Source of the DNA: Gryganskiella cystojenkinii
Lineage: Eukaryota; Mortierellomycota; Mortierellomycetes; Mortierellales; Mortierellaceae
Direction: 5' to 3'
NCBI GenBank assembly: GCA_015852425.1
Contig: JAAAIG010000692.1
Span: 778 to 20,751, forward strand
Length of the DNA: 19,974 bases
The notes under the pieces were generated by a model that was not told the DNA's origin, did not search any database, and saw only the letters and a program-made list of their open reading frames with translations. The position numbers and the translations under genes were made by a program. Of the stretch, positions 1 to 11,894 are shown piece by piece (position 1 is the first letter of the stretch; each line of letters opens with the position of its first letter).

Positions 1-276
1 CCAAACGAGAAAGGGAGATGAAGAAAAAACCACAAAGGACAAAGAGAGGACGAAGAGATGACCGAGATGACAGCGACGACAGAGATGACGCGTGCTCAAC
101 CAAACACAAGAAACAGCACGTTGTCTGTGGTTGACTGACCGACCGTCCACACATACATAACACGTTCAATCACTCATTCACACTCTAATTTTTTCCTTCT
201 CTTTATTGTTTTCTTGGCACGTCATGTCAACAAACAAAACAAAAAAAAACAATCGTCAATATAGCTTAGAGCGGCG
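1..276 (+). promoter_or_regulatory. upstream region / 5' leader of the first gene
   Basis: No gene is recognisable here. The first ~110 bases are purine-rich (GAGA/GACGA-like). A T/C-rich stretch follows at about 186-215 and an A-run at 237-250, just ahead of the ATG at 277. This composition fits a fungal promoter and 5' leader, but I can point to no specific site. The region is cut by the window edge, so a first exon or the end of another gene further left cannot be excluded. Confidence 0.4.
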
Positions 277-3200
277 ATGGAAGAGATCGAATCCCTTGCG
301 CAGATGAGTCGGGATCTCGCCAAGGTTAACCAGGAACTGGAAGAGTCTCGGCTTATCGCGATCAGTGACCAGAACCGGACCGCAAAACGACTCCTACTCT
401 TGTCCAGTCAACTCGAATACACCGAACAAAGAGTCATGACCCTGACCAAGGAACTTGAGGATGGAGATCGAGATGCGGACCAATTACGGATAGAACGTAT
501 GCGTCGGGAGGCTTTACAGCAACGCGAGGATGCAGGTCGAATTCGGATTGATACCCTGGAGGATGACCTTCAAGAGTGTCAAAGATCCGAACGGTTACTT
601 CAACAGAAACTTGCCAACCTCCAGAATAAACACGAGACCCTGACCAAACGACACGAGAACCTCAAGCGACAACAGCAGGAACTCGAGTTGGCTCGGGAGA
701 GTAAAGAGGCCCTTGCCTGGCTCAAGGAGACCACAGACCGACTCTGTTCACCACCAAATGGCAGTAGTTTGGGTTTGGGTATTCATCCAGGATCCAGTGC
801 ACATAGTCTTCACCAGTCCTCACCTTCTTCTTCTCCGCCTTACCCTTCTTCCTTGATCGACCCTCCACTCGCGGCTCAGAATCAGCTCATCTCACTCATC
901 AAGGAGCTAGCAACGACCAACTCGACTTTGCGGTCAGAACTCGGCGAATACAGGGATCTGCTCCAGGATTCTCGGAACGAGGTCTTGACGTTACGGACGC
1001 AGGTCGAGGATTATGAACAAGGTCATATATATGAGGATTGCTGTGGCAGTCGTGTGGATGACGCGGCTTCGGATAGTCTGTACACCTCCAAGAGTGCATG
1101 GAGTCATCTGGAAGTCAACGGCGGAGGAGGTCTGGATGCAGTAAGCCATATTGGCACTCTCGGGTCAGCCCCAGGATCACCACCACCGTTCATGACCGCT
1201 CCATCAAGGCATCATCACCACATCCATCGTCACTTTCACGAATCAGGAGTCCGAGGAAACGTCTTTGGCGAACTCGAGAGACTCTATAGTCAGGGCAGTC
1301 AGGGCCGCAATCACATCCACAAATCATCCTCGAAACGGAGAAGCAGCCTTGAGCAAGACGGGTCAAGACGATCCCATACCCCCAACACCACGACGGGCTC
1401 CAGCAGCACCTCTGTCTCTAAGAAGGGATCCACACGTATGATGAATCTGTCTCGATCACCGCCCAATCCGACCCCGTCAAAACTTCGAGACCAATTCGAT
1501 CCTGGCCATTCTCCGGTGTCGAGCTCCAGCAGGAGAAGTCGGCGCTCTTATTACTCGGATCAGGATGTACGACATTCGAGCGATGAGTCTGATAGGGATC
1601 ATACGACTACCGCAGGCTTCTCGTTCCACGATGGTCAGTTAGACATGGAGAGCGATAACTCAATATGTCGTCCACGATCAGTGAGGGTAAATATGATTAT
1701 CATCCTCTCGAGATTTTGGTTTTTGAAAAAGTAGTATGCCGTTGACTGCGTTCTAAGTGTAAGTTTCTGCCATACTATAGAAGGACAGCACAGATGGGGT
1801 AATTAATCAGGAGACTGCACGGCCATCAACGCCTCCTCAGTCGTCAGCACTTCTACCTCCAGCACCACTGGAAGATGTCTCTGAAACAGTCCATGTCATC
1901 AGTACACATGCGAATAAGGAGATGTCAACAACAGACTCGGGTCTCCAACTCGATTCTGATAGCATAGCGGAGGCTCCTCTGAAGACCAGGGCAAGCTCAA
2001 TATCCTTATTGTCCGCAGAATTACAAAAGGCCACGAGGGTTGGTTCCAAGGAGAATAGAGAACGAGAACCAGCTCAACAGCAACAAGGCGGAGGCTTGCA
2101 TCCGTTCGATGCACGCTCAACATCAGGATCCATGTTGGATCAACAGGGTACGATCACAGAGGAACAACGACATGAGCAACCAACCGCTGCTTCATCCAAG
2201 AGTAACCGCAGTCGGTTTATGCAACATGAAAAATCTCCGTCCGACCAAGGATTCCTTGCTCTCCGTTCACGCCGTCGTCTCTCTGAACCATTGCATCACT
2301 TGCCCAGTTTCGGCTCCATCCCAGTGGTCAAGAAGAGTCGCCCGGGTTCTATTTATAGTTTGAGGAGACCACGGCCCAGATTGGAATCCCATGGCCATGG
2401 CCATTTGGCAACTGGTAGTGTCGGCTGTTTACCAGAGTTGCATCGGTGTCAGAGTGCCGAGATGGTGGAGCAGGTCTTGGCGGAACGACGTCATAAAATG
2501 ATGGAGGCTTGGCGAGTAGGCGTTGTGGCGGCAGCAGTAACACAACAGCAGTCGATCCACTCTGTGGTAGCGTTTGGTGATCAACACGGAAAGGATGCAG
2601 ATACAATCAGCATTCGGTCCAAGGCTTCGCGAAGACGTGTGCGTAGACAACAAGAGTCGACACTTGCCGCAAACGACACGCTGAACTTGGAAGCGACTAG
2701 TAGTCTCAGCAAGGATACGTTGGCAGAACCCGTCTCTGAGAACGAGATCAAGAAGATCGGGGATGATGAGAAGGAGCAGTTGACGACACCTACTGGCGAG
2801 CGACCGGTACTCCAGGATGGTGAGAAGACCCCCACTTTCGAATCTAGCAAAGTCAAAGTATCCAAAAGTAGGAAGCGAATGAGCATTCGATCCAAGCCAT
2901 CAGTCCGATCCTCCGTCTTGTTGGCATCGCCCATGCAGAGATCCCCTCAAGCTGCTCGGGATCGACGCTTCCCCTCCGAGACCAGCAACGTCTCTGAGGC
3001 CTTCTCAAACCGAAGATTGGACCAGGAGCATAGCCCGTATCAGTTGCTCCATACCCTCTCTGCGGATCTCTTGGAGCGTCTCGCCCGATCGGACACTCGT
3101 GAGCTGAACAGGAGACTACGCAGGACGTTTGATATCCAGGCTCTTTCACAAATGTCCAACTCTGTTATTGAGAATGTTCTCACTGATGTCAGTAACCTTG

Positions 3201-6100
3201 GCGAGCGATTCCGATGGGTTGAGGCCCAAGTCGCCAGTCCCATGGACGAGATGTTTTTTGGTCAGACTAGTTCCAAGATCACCCTGTCTGTTGAAAAGGA
3301 CACACTTACTGGATCTGATATTGACCAAGGCGAGACTATCAAGGGTAGTAAAGATGACGGATCGGGTTCCGAGACAGACAGCGAGTCTTTGTTCGAGGAC
3401 GACGATTGGGGATTCTCGGTCGAAGAGTTCTTCCCCTTGGCTCATGTCGTCCAAGAGATGCTCTCCGAGATTGGCAAGCTTCGGATGACAATCAACGAAT
3501 TGCAGCTCAGCTATGTCCAAAAGGTCGAACAGGATCGTATCAAGGCCGAGAAGGACTTTATGCTCGGTGAGGATGCTACAGATGACGCCGAGTATGATAC
3601 CGAGGATGAGAAGGAGCAAGGTCATCGTCATCACTACCATCAGCACCTCCATCAGCGCCGCATTGACCCGCAGCCACAGGCGGCGGACCAAAAGGCTGCC
3701 GCTACGGCACAACATCAAAAGACTGTACTTGGTATGCTGGATCGACCTCGGATCCTTGGAACGACTGGCGTCTCTGGATTCTTCAACAAGGTCTTTGGAG
3801 GTAGCGAGAAGGCGCCGCGAGTCGACGAGATCAAGGCTGAGGTTGACAAGGACACCATTAATAACATCAATAGCAAGAAAGTGCTTTCCAAGAGCAAGTC
3901 GGGAGTTGTACTTGCGGAAACGTCCCGCGTCTTTGCTCAGTCTGCTTGGTTGTCAAGCCCAGGAGATGCGAATAAGCCCAAGAGATCCATGACGACGGAC
4001 AGTGGACGTGCATCAGAGGCGAGGGAGACGGCGACCTCGGCTCTTGCAGGCGTTTCAAAGCTCTCAGCCACGACCTCTTTGGCAGTGATGGTGGGAAAGT
4101 CGCCTGCTAGATCAAGCACGATAGCTATCGACATTACCACAGCGTCTCGGCTAGGCGCCATGGATATTCGGTTTGGATCTGGAGCTCGACAAAACGGTTC
4201 TGCTCGTTCACCCACGTTATCCGGCGCGACGGCTCAGGGATTGTTTTCCCGTTCCTTGCCACAGAATCAGACGTTCATGACTCGAGACTTGGAAGAGGAC
4301 CTGGCGGAAGCTGGAGCCACCAACATCCAGGGGGCTAGTCTTACTGCAGGGTCGATAAAAAGTCTGTCGTCTTTACCCGAGAACAGTGCGATCGACCCAC
4401 AGACTCCACCATCCATTTCTTCAACCGCTGCTGAGGGTCCAGGAGCTGCACATACACCACTTCATCCTACTACTGCCAGTGCTAGCAAGACACCTCGATC
4501 TTTGGGTATCACAACCCGGACCAGTGGACCAGCTCTTAACGTAGTAACGAAACAGGATGTTTTCCAAGAACATTGGCCCGGTTCGACAGCCTCTTCTCTC
4601 TCGGCCACATTGTCGACAGTTCCAAGCACGACGAGCGAAAAGAGGTTCAGTAGCAATAGCAAAGAGTCTGCAACATTGAATGCGGGAGAGATCAGAGGCA
4701 CTAAGAAGAACAAGGCACCATCGATGGAGTCACACTCCTCAACTTCGACAGGTAGTGAAGCCATGTCCCATCATGCGTCACGGCTAGGCGCTGCAGAGGC
4801 GAAGCCGACTCTGATCAGTCGATCCGCACTCACTGTAGCCACACCTTCAACTTCGACTGTATCTTCCCCAATGTCGGCCACTTCGTGGTTTGATACCCGT
4901 CGGTCCTCAGGTGTGGGCCTTGCTGCAGATCTGCAGCCATCTACCGAGAGTGGCCATTATGACGGATCACTCCCTTCAGTCCAGGATGTCAGGGACGCGT
5001 TCGTGAGTACTGGAGAATCATTGAACGGGTCTTCGGTATCCACCTCGACAACACCGATAGCAAACACGGCGGCAATGACTCGAAAGAACCGAGCTTTGAC
5101 CTCCTTCCATGCGCATGCGGCGAGTGGTGGATCGAATGAATCCGCAGCGACCCGCAGTCTTGGTAGAGCTGCTGGTCGAGAATCTGCGCTCGCGTTCCTG
5201 CGTCATCAAGAGGCTCAACAAACAACAGCGACTTCGATTTTGGGATCGTTTTTCCAATCGGAAGCGCAGCAGACCAGCGGTACAAGTGCGAGCGACAAGG
5301 TCCGATCTTCGATCTTGAAGGGCAAGACACCCGTCTATGGCAGTCAGCCCAGCAGTACAAAAGAGAACTTGGAGATCTTGAACAAGGACGGGGACGAGAG
5401 CAGGATTGAGCACGCGTACGGAGCAGGCGGTCCAGGTACCGGGAGGTGGCAATCATCGGCTCGAACCAGCAATGACAACCACCATCTCAGTACCACTGTC
5501 ACGGGCGGAACAATGAGTGGCTCTCGATCCGACAACAATCTCTTGCCGCCGCCGATGCCGACGACTCCACAGCTGATGAGGATCACAGGGCCCAACACAC
5601 CCGCCACGCCCACCACCTCGGTTACTCAGAGGAACGCAGCGACCAGTACCGCAGTCGCATATGTGGTCGCCGTGCCGGAGCACGAGGAAGTAGCCTCTGG
5701 GGGCAGTGCCAGCGGACAAAGATTGAGACGGCCTGTTTTTGATCGAGATCTAATCAAAGCATCTCAAAAACGGATCCTGGCTCAGGCGCAGGTGCCTCAT
5801 CACAACCCGATGATTCCCACCGAGTCTTCTACTGCTGTCGCCGGTGGTGGTGCTGTTGCTGGTGGTGGTGCTGTTGCTGTTGCTGCTGCTGGATCTAGTC
5901 AAGGCAATAATGTTCAGAAACCGTTTGAACCCCAGGGACGACCTCGGAGGGCCAGGGCGTTGTCTGTGGACAGTTCTCAGTCAGTCGAGCCCTTAAAGGC
6001 GACCGAGATTATGGATATTTGGCGCGTGAGTGCCGGCGTTAGTCGCGATATCTGGCGAGGACTGATCAAGAAGGTGGAGGGCAGCGGTCGAGAAGTCTAA
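277..6100 (+). CDS. large coiled-coil / disordered protein of unknown function, two exons
   Basis: Exons 277-1686 and 1781-6100 are joined across a 94-nt intron (GTAAAT donor at 1687, CTATAG acceptor ending at 1780). The join keeps frame in phase 0 and removes the in-frame stop that would end exon 1 at 1734. The product is 1909 residues. Residues 1-155 and about 200-248 have strong coiled-coil character (Leu/Glu/Gln/Arg heptads), split by a Ser/Pro-rich linker. A His cluster, Ser/Arg-rich segments and long Ser/Thr/Gln-rich disorder follow. Two helical blocks stand out in the disorder, at about 890-957 and 1017-1063. A short motif with GFFNKVFGG lies near 1135, an Ala/Val/Gly repeat near 1822-1842, and a Trp-containing segment (MDIWRVSAG...DIWRGLIKK) at about 1880-1903. 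No catalytic domain or membrane segment is visible. A scaffold or cytoskeletal/polarity role is a guess from architecture only. I do not recognise the family. Confidence 0.85.
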
Positions 6101-6515
6101 AATTGCGACTCTTAACAGTCGCTTGCCAATATTGCATCTGTATTTTCATCTCAAACAACAATAACAACCAACTACAATGGCAATTACCAAGCATATCAAT
6201 TCATTTAAATATACCATACATGTCAATTTTTCTTTCCTTTTTTTTTTTTACTTTACATGTTTGTATGTGGTTGAGTTCTGTTGGTGTTTTTTGTAATGTT
6301 ATTTGTTGTTTTTTGGGGGGGATATAAAGAATTGGAGAGTGTATAAAAATGAGGAAGGGGGGAAGGAGCGAATTCTTCCTTTGAGGAATGGGTTGATTGT
6401 CGATGGTTTTTACTGGCAGCAAAATGGGTCAGGTAGCCCAGAACGAAAGGCGCCCTTGTCCGACTTCTGTGAGACTTTTTGTTTGTGGATGTTTTGTGTC
6501 GCATTTCCTTCTTTT
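6101..6515. other. convergent 3' intergenic region
   Basis: This gap separates the stop codons of two convergent genes. It holds T-runs (about 6237-6250), a G8 run near 6315-6322 and A/T-rich sequence. There is no canonical AATAAA in an obvious position for either gene. It presumably contains both 3' UTRs. I see no gene in it. Confidence 0.5.
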
Positions 6516-8495
<1,980 letters not shown>

Positions 8496-8551
8496 TTCGG
8501 AGATGGTATCGCTCAGCCGCTTTGTGATTCGCGAGAGAATGATGGGCGAGT

Positions 8552-8753
8552 AAAAGGAGGGAGGGGGAGAAGGAGGAGGAATATGAAGGTGTGAGAAAAG
8601 AGTGAATGAAAGAGATGATGATGGAGAAGGAGAAGAAGAAGAAGAAGGGAAATGGAAAGGGATGGGAAAGAAGAGAAAAGAAAGGAAGCAAGAAGGGGTG
8701 TGTGCAGTATGCAGAAAGCAAAAAAGGGGAGAGGGAAGAATAAAAAAGAAAAC
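8552..8753. repeat. ~200-bp polypurine (polypyrimidine on the MAPK strand) tract
   Basis: The + strand is almost entirely A and G (GGA, GAAGAA and AAAGG units) with few interruptions; the densest part is about 8629-8700. It sits 60-260 nt upstream of the MAPK start codon, so in transcript orientation it is a C/T-rich promoter or leader. Open frames across it (Ser/Phe/Leu-rich on -, Glu/Lys/Arg-rich on +) are compositional. Confidence 0.85.
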
Positions 8754-9333
8754 CGTTTGGAGAAAAGGGCATTGGGGCCATTCAGCCAATCCTTTTTTAA
8801 TTCTTTTTGGATCAAATCTTGCCCTCTGACCAACTCTTTCATCTTGAATCTCAGGTCGCTCACACTTTATGTTCTTGTGCATTCCTCCCTGTCGTTCAAT
8901 CGATGTCATTGATAAATTATGAAAATGAGAGAGACAGCCGTCTACTCTACATTGTCAAGAGTATCTGGGGGTTTTTTTGCGACAAAGATAGCTTTTTGAT
9001 GCTGGAGAACAAAAAAAAAATAAGGTAAAATTTCATTTGTTGGACCACTCATCTTCTCTCTTCATCACCCTCGTTTCTTTCTTCGCCCTTTTCTAGAGGC
9101 CCCGCCCCGGGCCAATTCTTTTTCATACAATGCAGTTAGGAAGGCCCCATGCGACGAAAAAGAAGAAAGAGAGGAGCTGACCACAAGGAGAGGGGGAGGG
9201 GCTGCATCTCTTCCTTCTGTGTGCGTGGGAGTGGAAAGAAGGAAAGAGAGTGACTGAGTGAGTGAGTGTCCATCTTCAACGACGTCCCCCCCCCCTTCTC
9301 TTTTGGATCCACGCACGATCTGTCTGCTCACAG

Positions 9334-9352
9334 TTTTTTTTTTTTTTTTTTT
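9334..9352. repeat. T19 homopolymer
   Basis: An uninterrupted run of 19 T lies immediately before the duplicated promoter element. A C10 run is present a little upstream at 9286-9295. Poly(dA:dT) tracts of this size typically exclude nucleosomes in fungal promoters; that role here is inference. Confidence 0.85.
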
Positions 9353-9462
9353 GTCGTGTTGATTTTTTTGATTAAGGGGTAATTCTCAAACGCGGCCTTT
9401 TTTTTGTTTCGTCGTGTTGATTGTTGTGATCAAGGGGTCATTCTGAAACGCGGCCTTTTTTT
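9353..9462 (+). repeat. imperfect tandem duplication of a ~52-bp promoter element
   Basis: Two copies begin with GTCGTGTTGATT at 9353 and 9411, a 58-bp period. Each ends in AAACGCGGCC followed by a T-run. Aligned by eye over the first 50 positions they differ at five. Both copies retain AAGGGGT, which contains AGGGG, the core of the yeast stress-response element (STRE), and both retain AAACGCGGCC. The pair lies 90-200 bp upstream of the UPF0598 start codon. Confidence 0.85.
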
Positions 9463-9553
9463 GGTGCTCTTCTTCTTCCCTTTGCCCTAACACGCACACA
9501 CTCCTTTCACACCCACGAACGCTCATTCACCCATTCATTTCAAAAAAAGTATC

Positions 9554-10499
9554 ATGTGGTGCTCATGGATTGCAAGAGTTTCACCCACGCGGATAATACC
9601 GTCGACGGCGCCAACCCGGCTCAACGGATATTTTTGTCGACATCAACTTCAACAACGACTCTTCAGGACCAGCACACTCTCATCCATTCAAAACCATTCT
9701 CTCGTTGACCGAGGCATCAAACCATCCCAAAGCACACTCGACCAACTCGTTTTGAAGAAAATCCGTCCTTATTTTTACTACGTCGACATCCACGGCCAAA
9801 TCTTTCTTCAAGAGACACACCCAAAGAATTTTACGTCTTGCTTCAAGGATCCTAAATTTCTTGATTTTTTTGTCTCTCGAATCGGTCCCAATACAACCGT
9901 TTCTTTTGCAAAGGATTATCCATGGATCTCACCCTGTGGCAAGGAACTCAACTTTGTCGAGGCTGAAGATACCCCTATCGTGTTTCATTCCTTGATCCAA
10001 GGTATGAGCAAAAATCTTCGTATCAGTGGCTAGTATTTTTGTTCATTTTACTTGGCTCTCTATCTCCTTCCTTCTTTCGCTTGTTGAAAGAGGGGATCCA
10101 TACTGGGCTACACTTTGTGCTCTTGCATGAAGAATTATGCAATCCGACCAAAAAGAAAAGAAAGAAAGTATCAAGGCAAAACGTTCACACGGTTCTTCTT
10201 GACCACTGCCTTTTTCTTGGTATGGGTCGCGATCCTCTTTGATAGACCACCTGCGTTGGGCAGGCACAAAGCAGACGCCGTTTCAACCGGATCAACTCTG
10301 CATGTCTGCATCCACGGGTCGACTCTATCACCCTTTGCCAGCACCTTTCCAAGCGCCAGAGAATTCGACCATGCCACCGCATGTATACACGCATGGCTTG
10401 ATCAAGTCATCCTTGGTCCTGAGTGAGTTTGCTGATGGTCTCGGTCATGACACGTTTCGATGGCGCGGAGAATCTTTTCAGCTGCATCAGTTGCCGTAG
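9554..10499 (+). CDS. UPF0598 family protein (human C8orf82 homologue), probably mitochondrial, two exons
   Basis: Exons are 9554-10001 and 10246-10499, joined across a 244-nt intron (GTATGA donor at 10002, ATAG acceptor ending at 10245); the join forms an Asp codon. The product is 233 residues. Three blocks match what I remember of the human C8orf82 sequence: YFYYVD..GQIFL (73-84), NFTSCFKDPKFL (92-103) and WISPCGKELNF..AEDTPIVF (124-144). A fourth, GRLYHP near 174-179, is encoded in exon 2 and supports the splice model. Residues 1-40 are rich in Arg, Ser and Thr with few acidic residues (WIARVSPTRI...LQQRLFRTS), resembling a mitochondrial presequence. The biochemical function of UPF0598 is unknown to me. 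A different acceptor inside 10060-10245 is possible, but the direct join gives the usual spacing between the PIVF and GRLYHP blocks. Confidence 0.85.
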
Positions 10500-10525
10500 A
10501 TCGTGAAGAGAAGAGGCGGTGGTTT

Positions 10526-10531
10526 AATAAA
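10526..10531 (+). terminator. AATAAA polyadenylation signal of the UPF0598 gene
   Basis: A canonical AATAAA lies 27 nt after the UPF0598 stop codon. Cleavage soon after it would end the transcript in the 118-bp gap before the convergent MZT1 stop codon at 10618-10620. Confidence 0.6.
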
Positions 10532-10617
10532 ACAAGAGAGAGAATAGTGTACAGTCTTTGGATAGTGTATCCTGAAGTGGGGATGGGCAAAAAGAAAAAA
10601 AAGAGTCTTCGTTTTTG

Positions 10618-11184
10618 CTAGGCATTGGTCTACGAGAAAAAGAAAAAAGTATTTTCAAGTCAGCTATTTTCTCCTGTAAGTGAGCTTTAGGGTTTGTATC
10701 CTGTATAGCCCTGCCATCCAGTATACTTACTCGCGTCGAAGAACTCTCCCGTCGAAGCTCCTTGATGACGGCCTAGTCGTGAGGTCACAAGAACAAAATA
10801 AAAAAAGGGTTAAAAACGCGTCATCTATCAATAAGGACACAAAAGTCTGTAATCACTGTCCCATGAAATGTATCGTATCCTTTACAGCTAAGGCTTCTGG
10901 GTTCACACCAGACTCGCATAGTGACACGCAGACAGAGAGTGTTTCCCGGTCGAGACCCGTGTTGAGCAGTGAGGACATCTCTGTCAGAACTATTTAAATG
11001 ATGTTTTTGTGAACAACAAGACGTGTCAATGGGGTTGATGGTCCGTGACCGATTCCACGATGAATGTCTGCCCCTGCATGACAGCATGATGTCTGTGCTT
11101 ACTATCCATGGCTTGTCTTGCCTCCTGTTGTTGCTGTTGTTGCTGCTGTCTCCGCTGCTGCTGTTCCCTTGCCGAGTCTTGCAT
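10618..11184 (-). CDS. MZT1: mitotic-spindle organizing protein 1 (MOZART1), gamma-tubulin complex cofactor, four short exons
   Basis: Exons in transcript order are 11184-11103, 10989-10886, 10772-10731 and 10629-10618. Introns are 113, 113 and 101 nt, all GT-AG, and all joins keep frame. The product is 79 residues; human MZT1 is 82. The core [19 protein letters not shown], then [17 protein letters not shown], then [10 protein letters not shown] matches the conserved MZT1 helices block by block. Family members bind the N-terminal extensions of gamma-tubulin complex proteins and help recruit and activate gamma-TuRC at spindle pole bodies. The N-terminus (residues 1-25) is unusual: [19 protein letters not shown], mixed CAG/CAA codons. 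The last exon is only 12 nt (Thr-Asn-Ala-stop), preceded by a pyrimidine-rich acceptor. The donor before it is a perfect GTAAGTAT, so read-through is less likely. The exon 3/4 join is the least certain; the core is secure. Confidence 0.9.
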
Positions 11185-11894
11185 GATTGTCCTCTGTTGT
11201 ATGATGTGTGTAAAGAAAGAGAGAGAGATGGAGGAAGAACTCCAATAAAAATAAAAAAATCAAGGTTGGTGGCAATCAGTTCTTTGTCCCTTTGAAAGAG
11301 TTCGGATCACTTATGCATTTAGCCCGTGCGATCAAATCGGTTTCAGTGACGGTATCATCCGCCAGAAGACAAAGGAGAATGCATTCACTTTTTTTTTCCA
11401 TCGGTCATCCCTTTCTTCCTTTTTGACTTTGCATTATTCACTCTTTTACATCGCTGTCAAATCCCCTTGTTCTTCATCCGCGTTTTTGGCCTTTCTCTTT
11501 TCTGTCCACACCAGAGACTGACCTTTTCCCGCAAGACCAGCCTCTCGTCACGACCGAAATCTCCCCCTCCAGCAAAGGACTTTGACATCAACCACACGAC
11601 CACCAACCCCCTCCAAATACCATCAACATATCAACGTACCCTCTGATCAACTTTTTCTTTTTTTATATTCACCTCTCAAATACCGTCGGCGCCCTTTTTC
11701 TAAAGAGAACATCTTTATCCCGGTATTGCATCTTGATCTATTGGCGACTGTTGTTTTGTTCATACCTGACAGAGGAAACTTCCGGACAAACAACGACACC
11801 ACCTCGCAGAAAAAATGCGAGAGAGCGTCAAGTGACTAGACCGACCGAAAACTGACACCTCCTATATACCCGCACTCTCCATCGTTCAATAGCC
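11185..11894. promoter_or_regulatory. divergent region between MZT1 and NOT2, with possible extra 5' exon of MZT1
   Basis: This 710-bp gap separates two divergent start codons. On the - strand an acceptor (CAACAG ending at 11194) sits 9 nt before the chosen MZT1 ATG. A 22-codon open stretch at 11588-11523 ends at a plausible donor (GTCAGT). Joined across 328 nt it would be in frame and add 25 residues to MZT1. It may equally be an untranslated first exon. A separate 41-codon - strand ORF lies at 11401-11276 inside that putative intron. The NOT2 side is C/T- and A-rich with a TATATA at 11863-11868. Confidence 0.4.

Larger units (their letters stand above)
8496..9553. promoter_or_regulatory. 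divergent promoter region between the MAPK and UPF0598 genes
   Basis: About 1.06 kb separates the two divergent start codons. From left to right it contains a polypurine tract (8552-8753), a less biased stretch (8760-9040) and a GC-rich box, GCCCCGCCCCGGGCC, at about 9101-9115. A C10 run (9286-9295), a T19 run (9334-9352) and the duplicated element at 9353-9462 follow. Multiple A/C-rich bases lead into the ATG at 9554. The MAPK transcript's leader would be strongly C/T-rich, which is common upstream of fungal start codons. I cannot identify transcription starts. Confidence 0.55.

Noticed and set aside
9065..9331. 88-codon minus-strand ORF in the divergent promoter
   Set aside because: Low-complexity Ser/Leu/Arg composition from biased DNA, no family resemblance, and it spans the C10 homopolymer.
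10115..10426. 103-codon plus-strand ORF overlapping the UPF0598 intron and second exon
   Set aside because: It is in a different frame from the conserved GRLYHP block; the spliced UPF0598 model explains the region.
10890..10985. tRNA-like T-arm sequence (GGTCGAGACC and GGTGTGAACCC on the other strand)
   Set aside because: No acceptor stem, D-arm or anticodon arm can be built in either orientation, and the region is the core exon of MZT1.
10821..11087. 88-codon minus-strand ORF over the MZT1 locus
   Set aside because: Wrong frame relative to the conserved MZT1 exons; a shadow.
11863..11868. TATATA as a TATA box for NOT2
   Set aside because: It lies only 27 nt before the ATG, leaving essentially no 5' leader; probably incidental.
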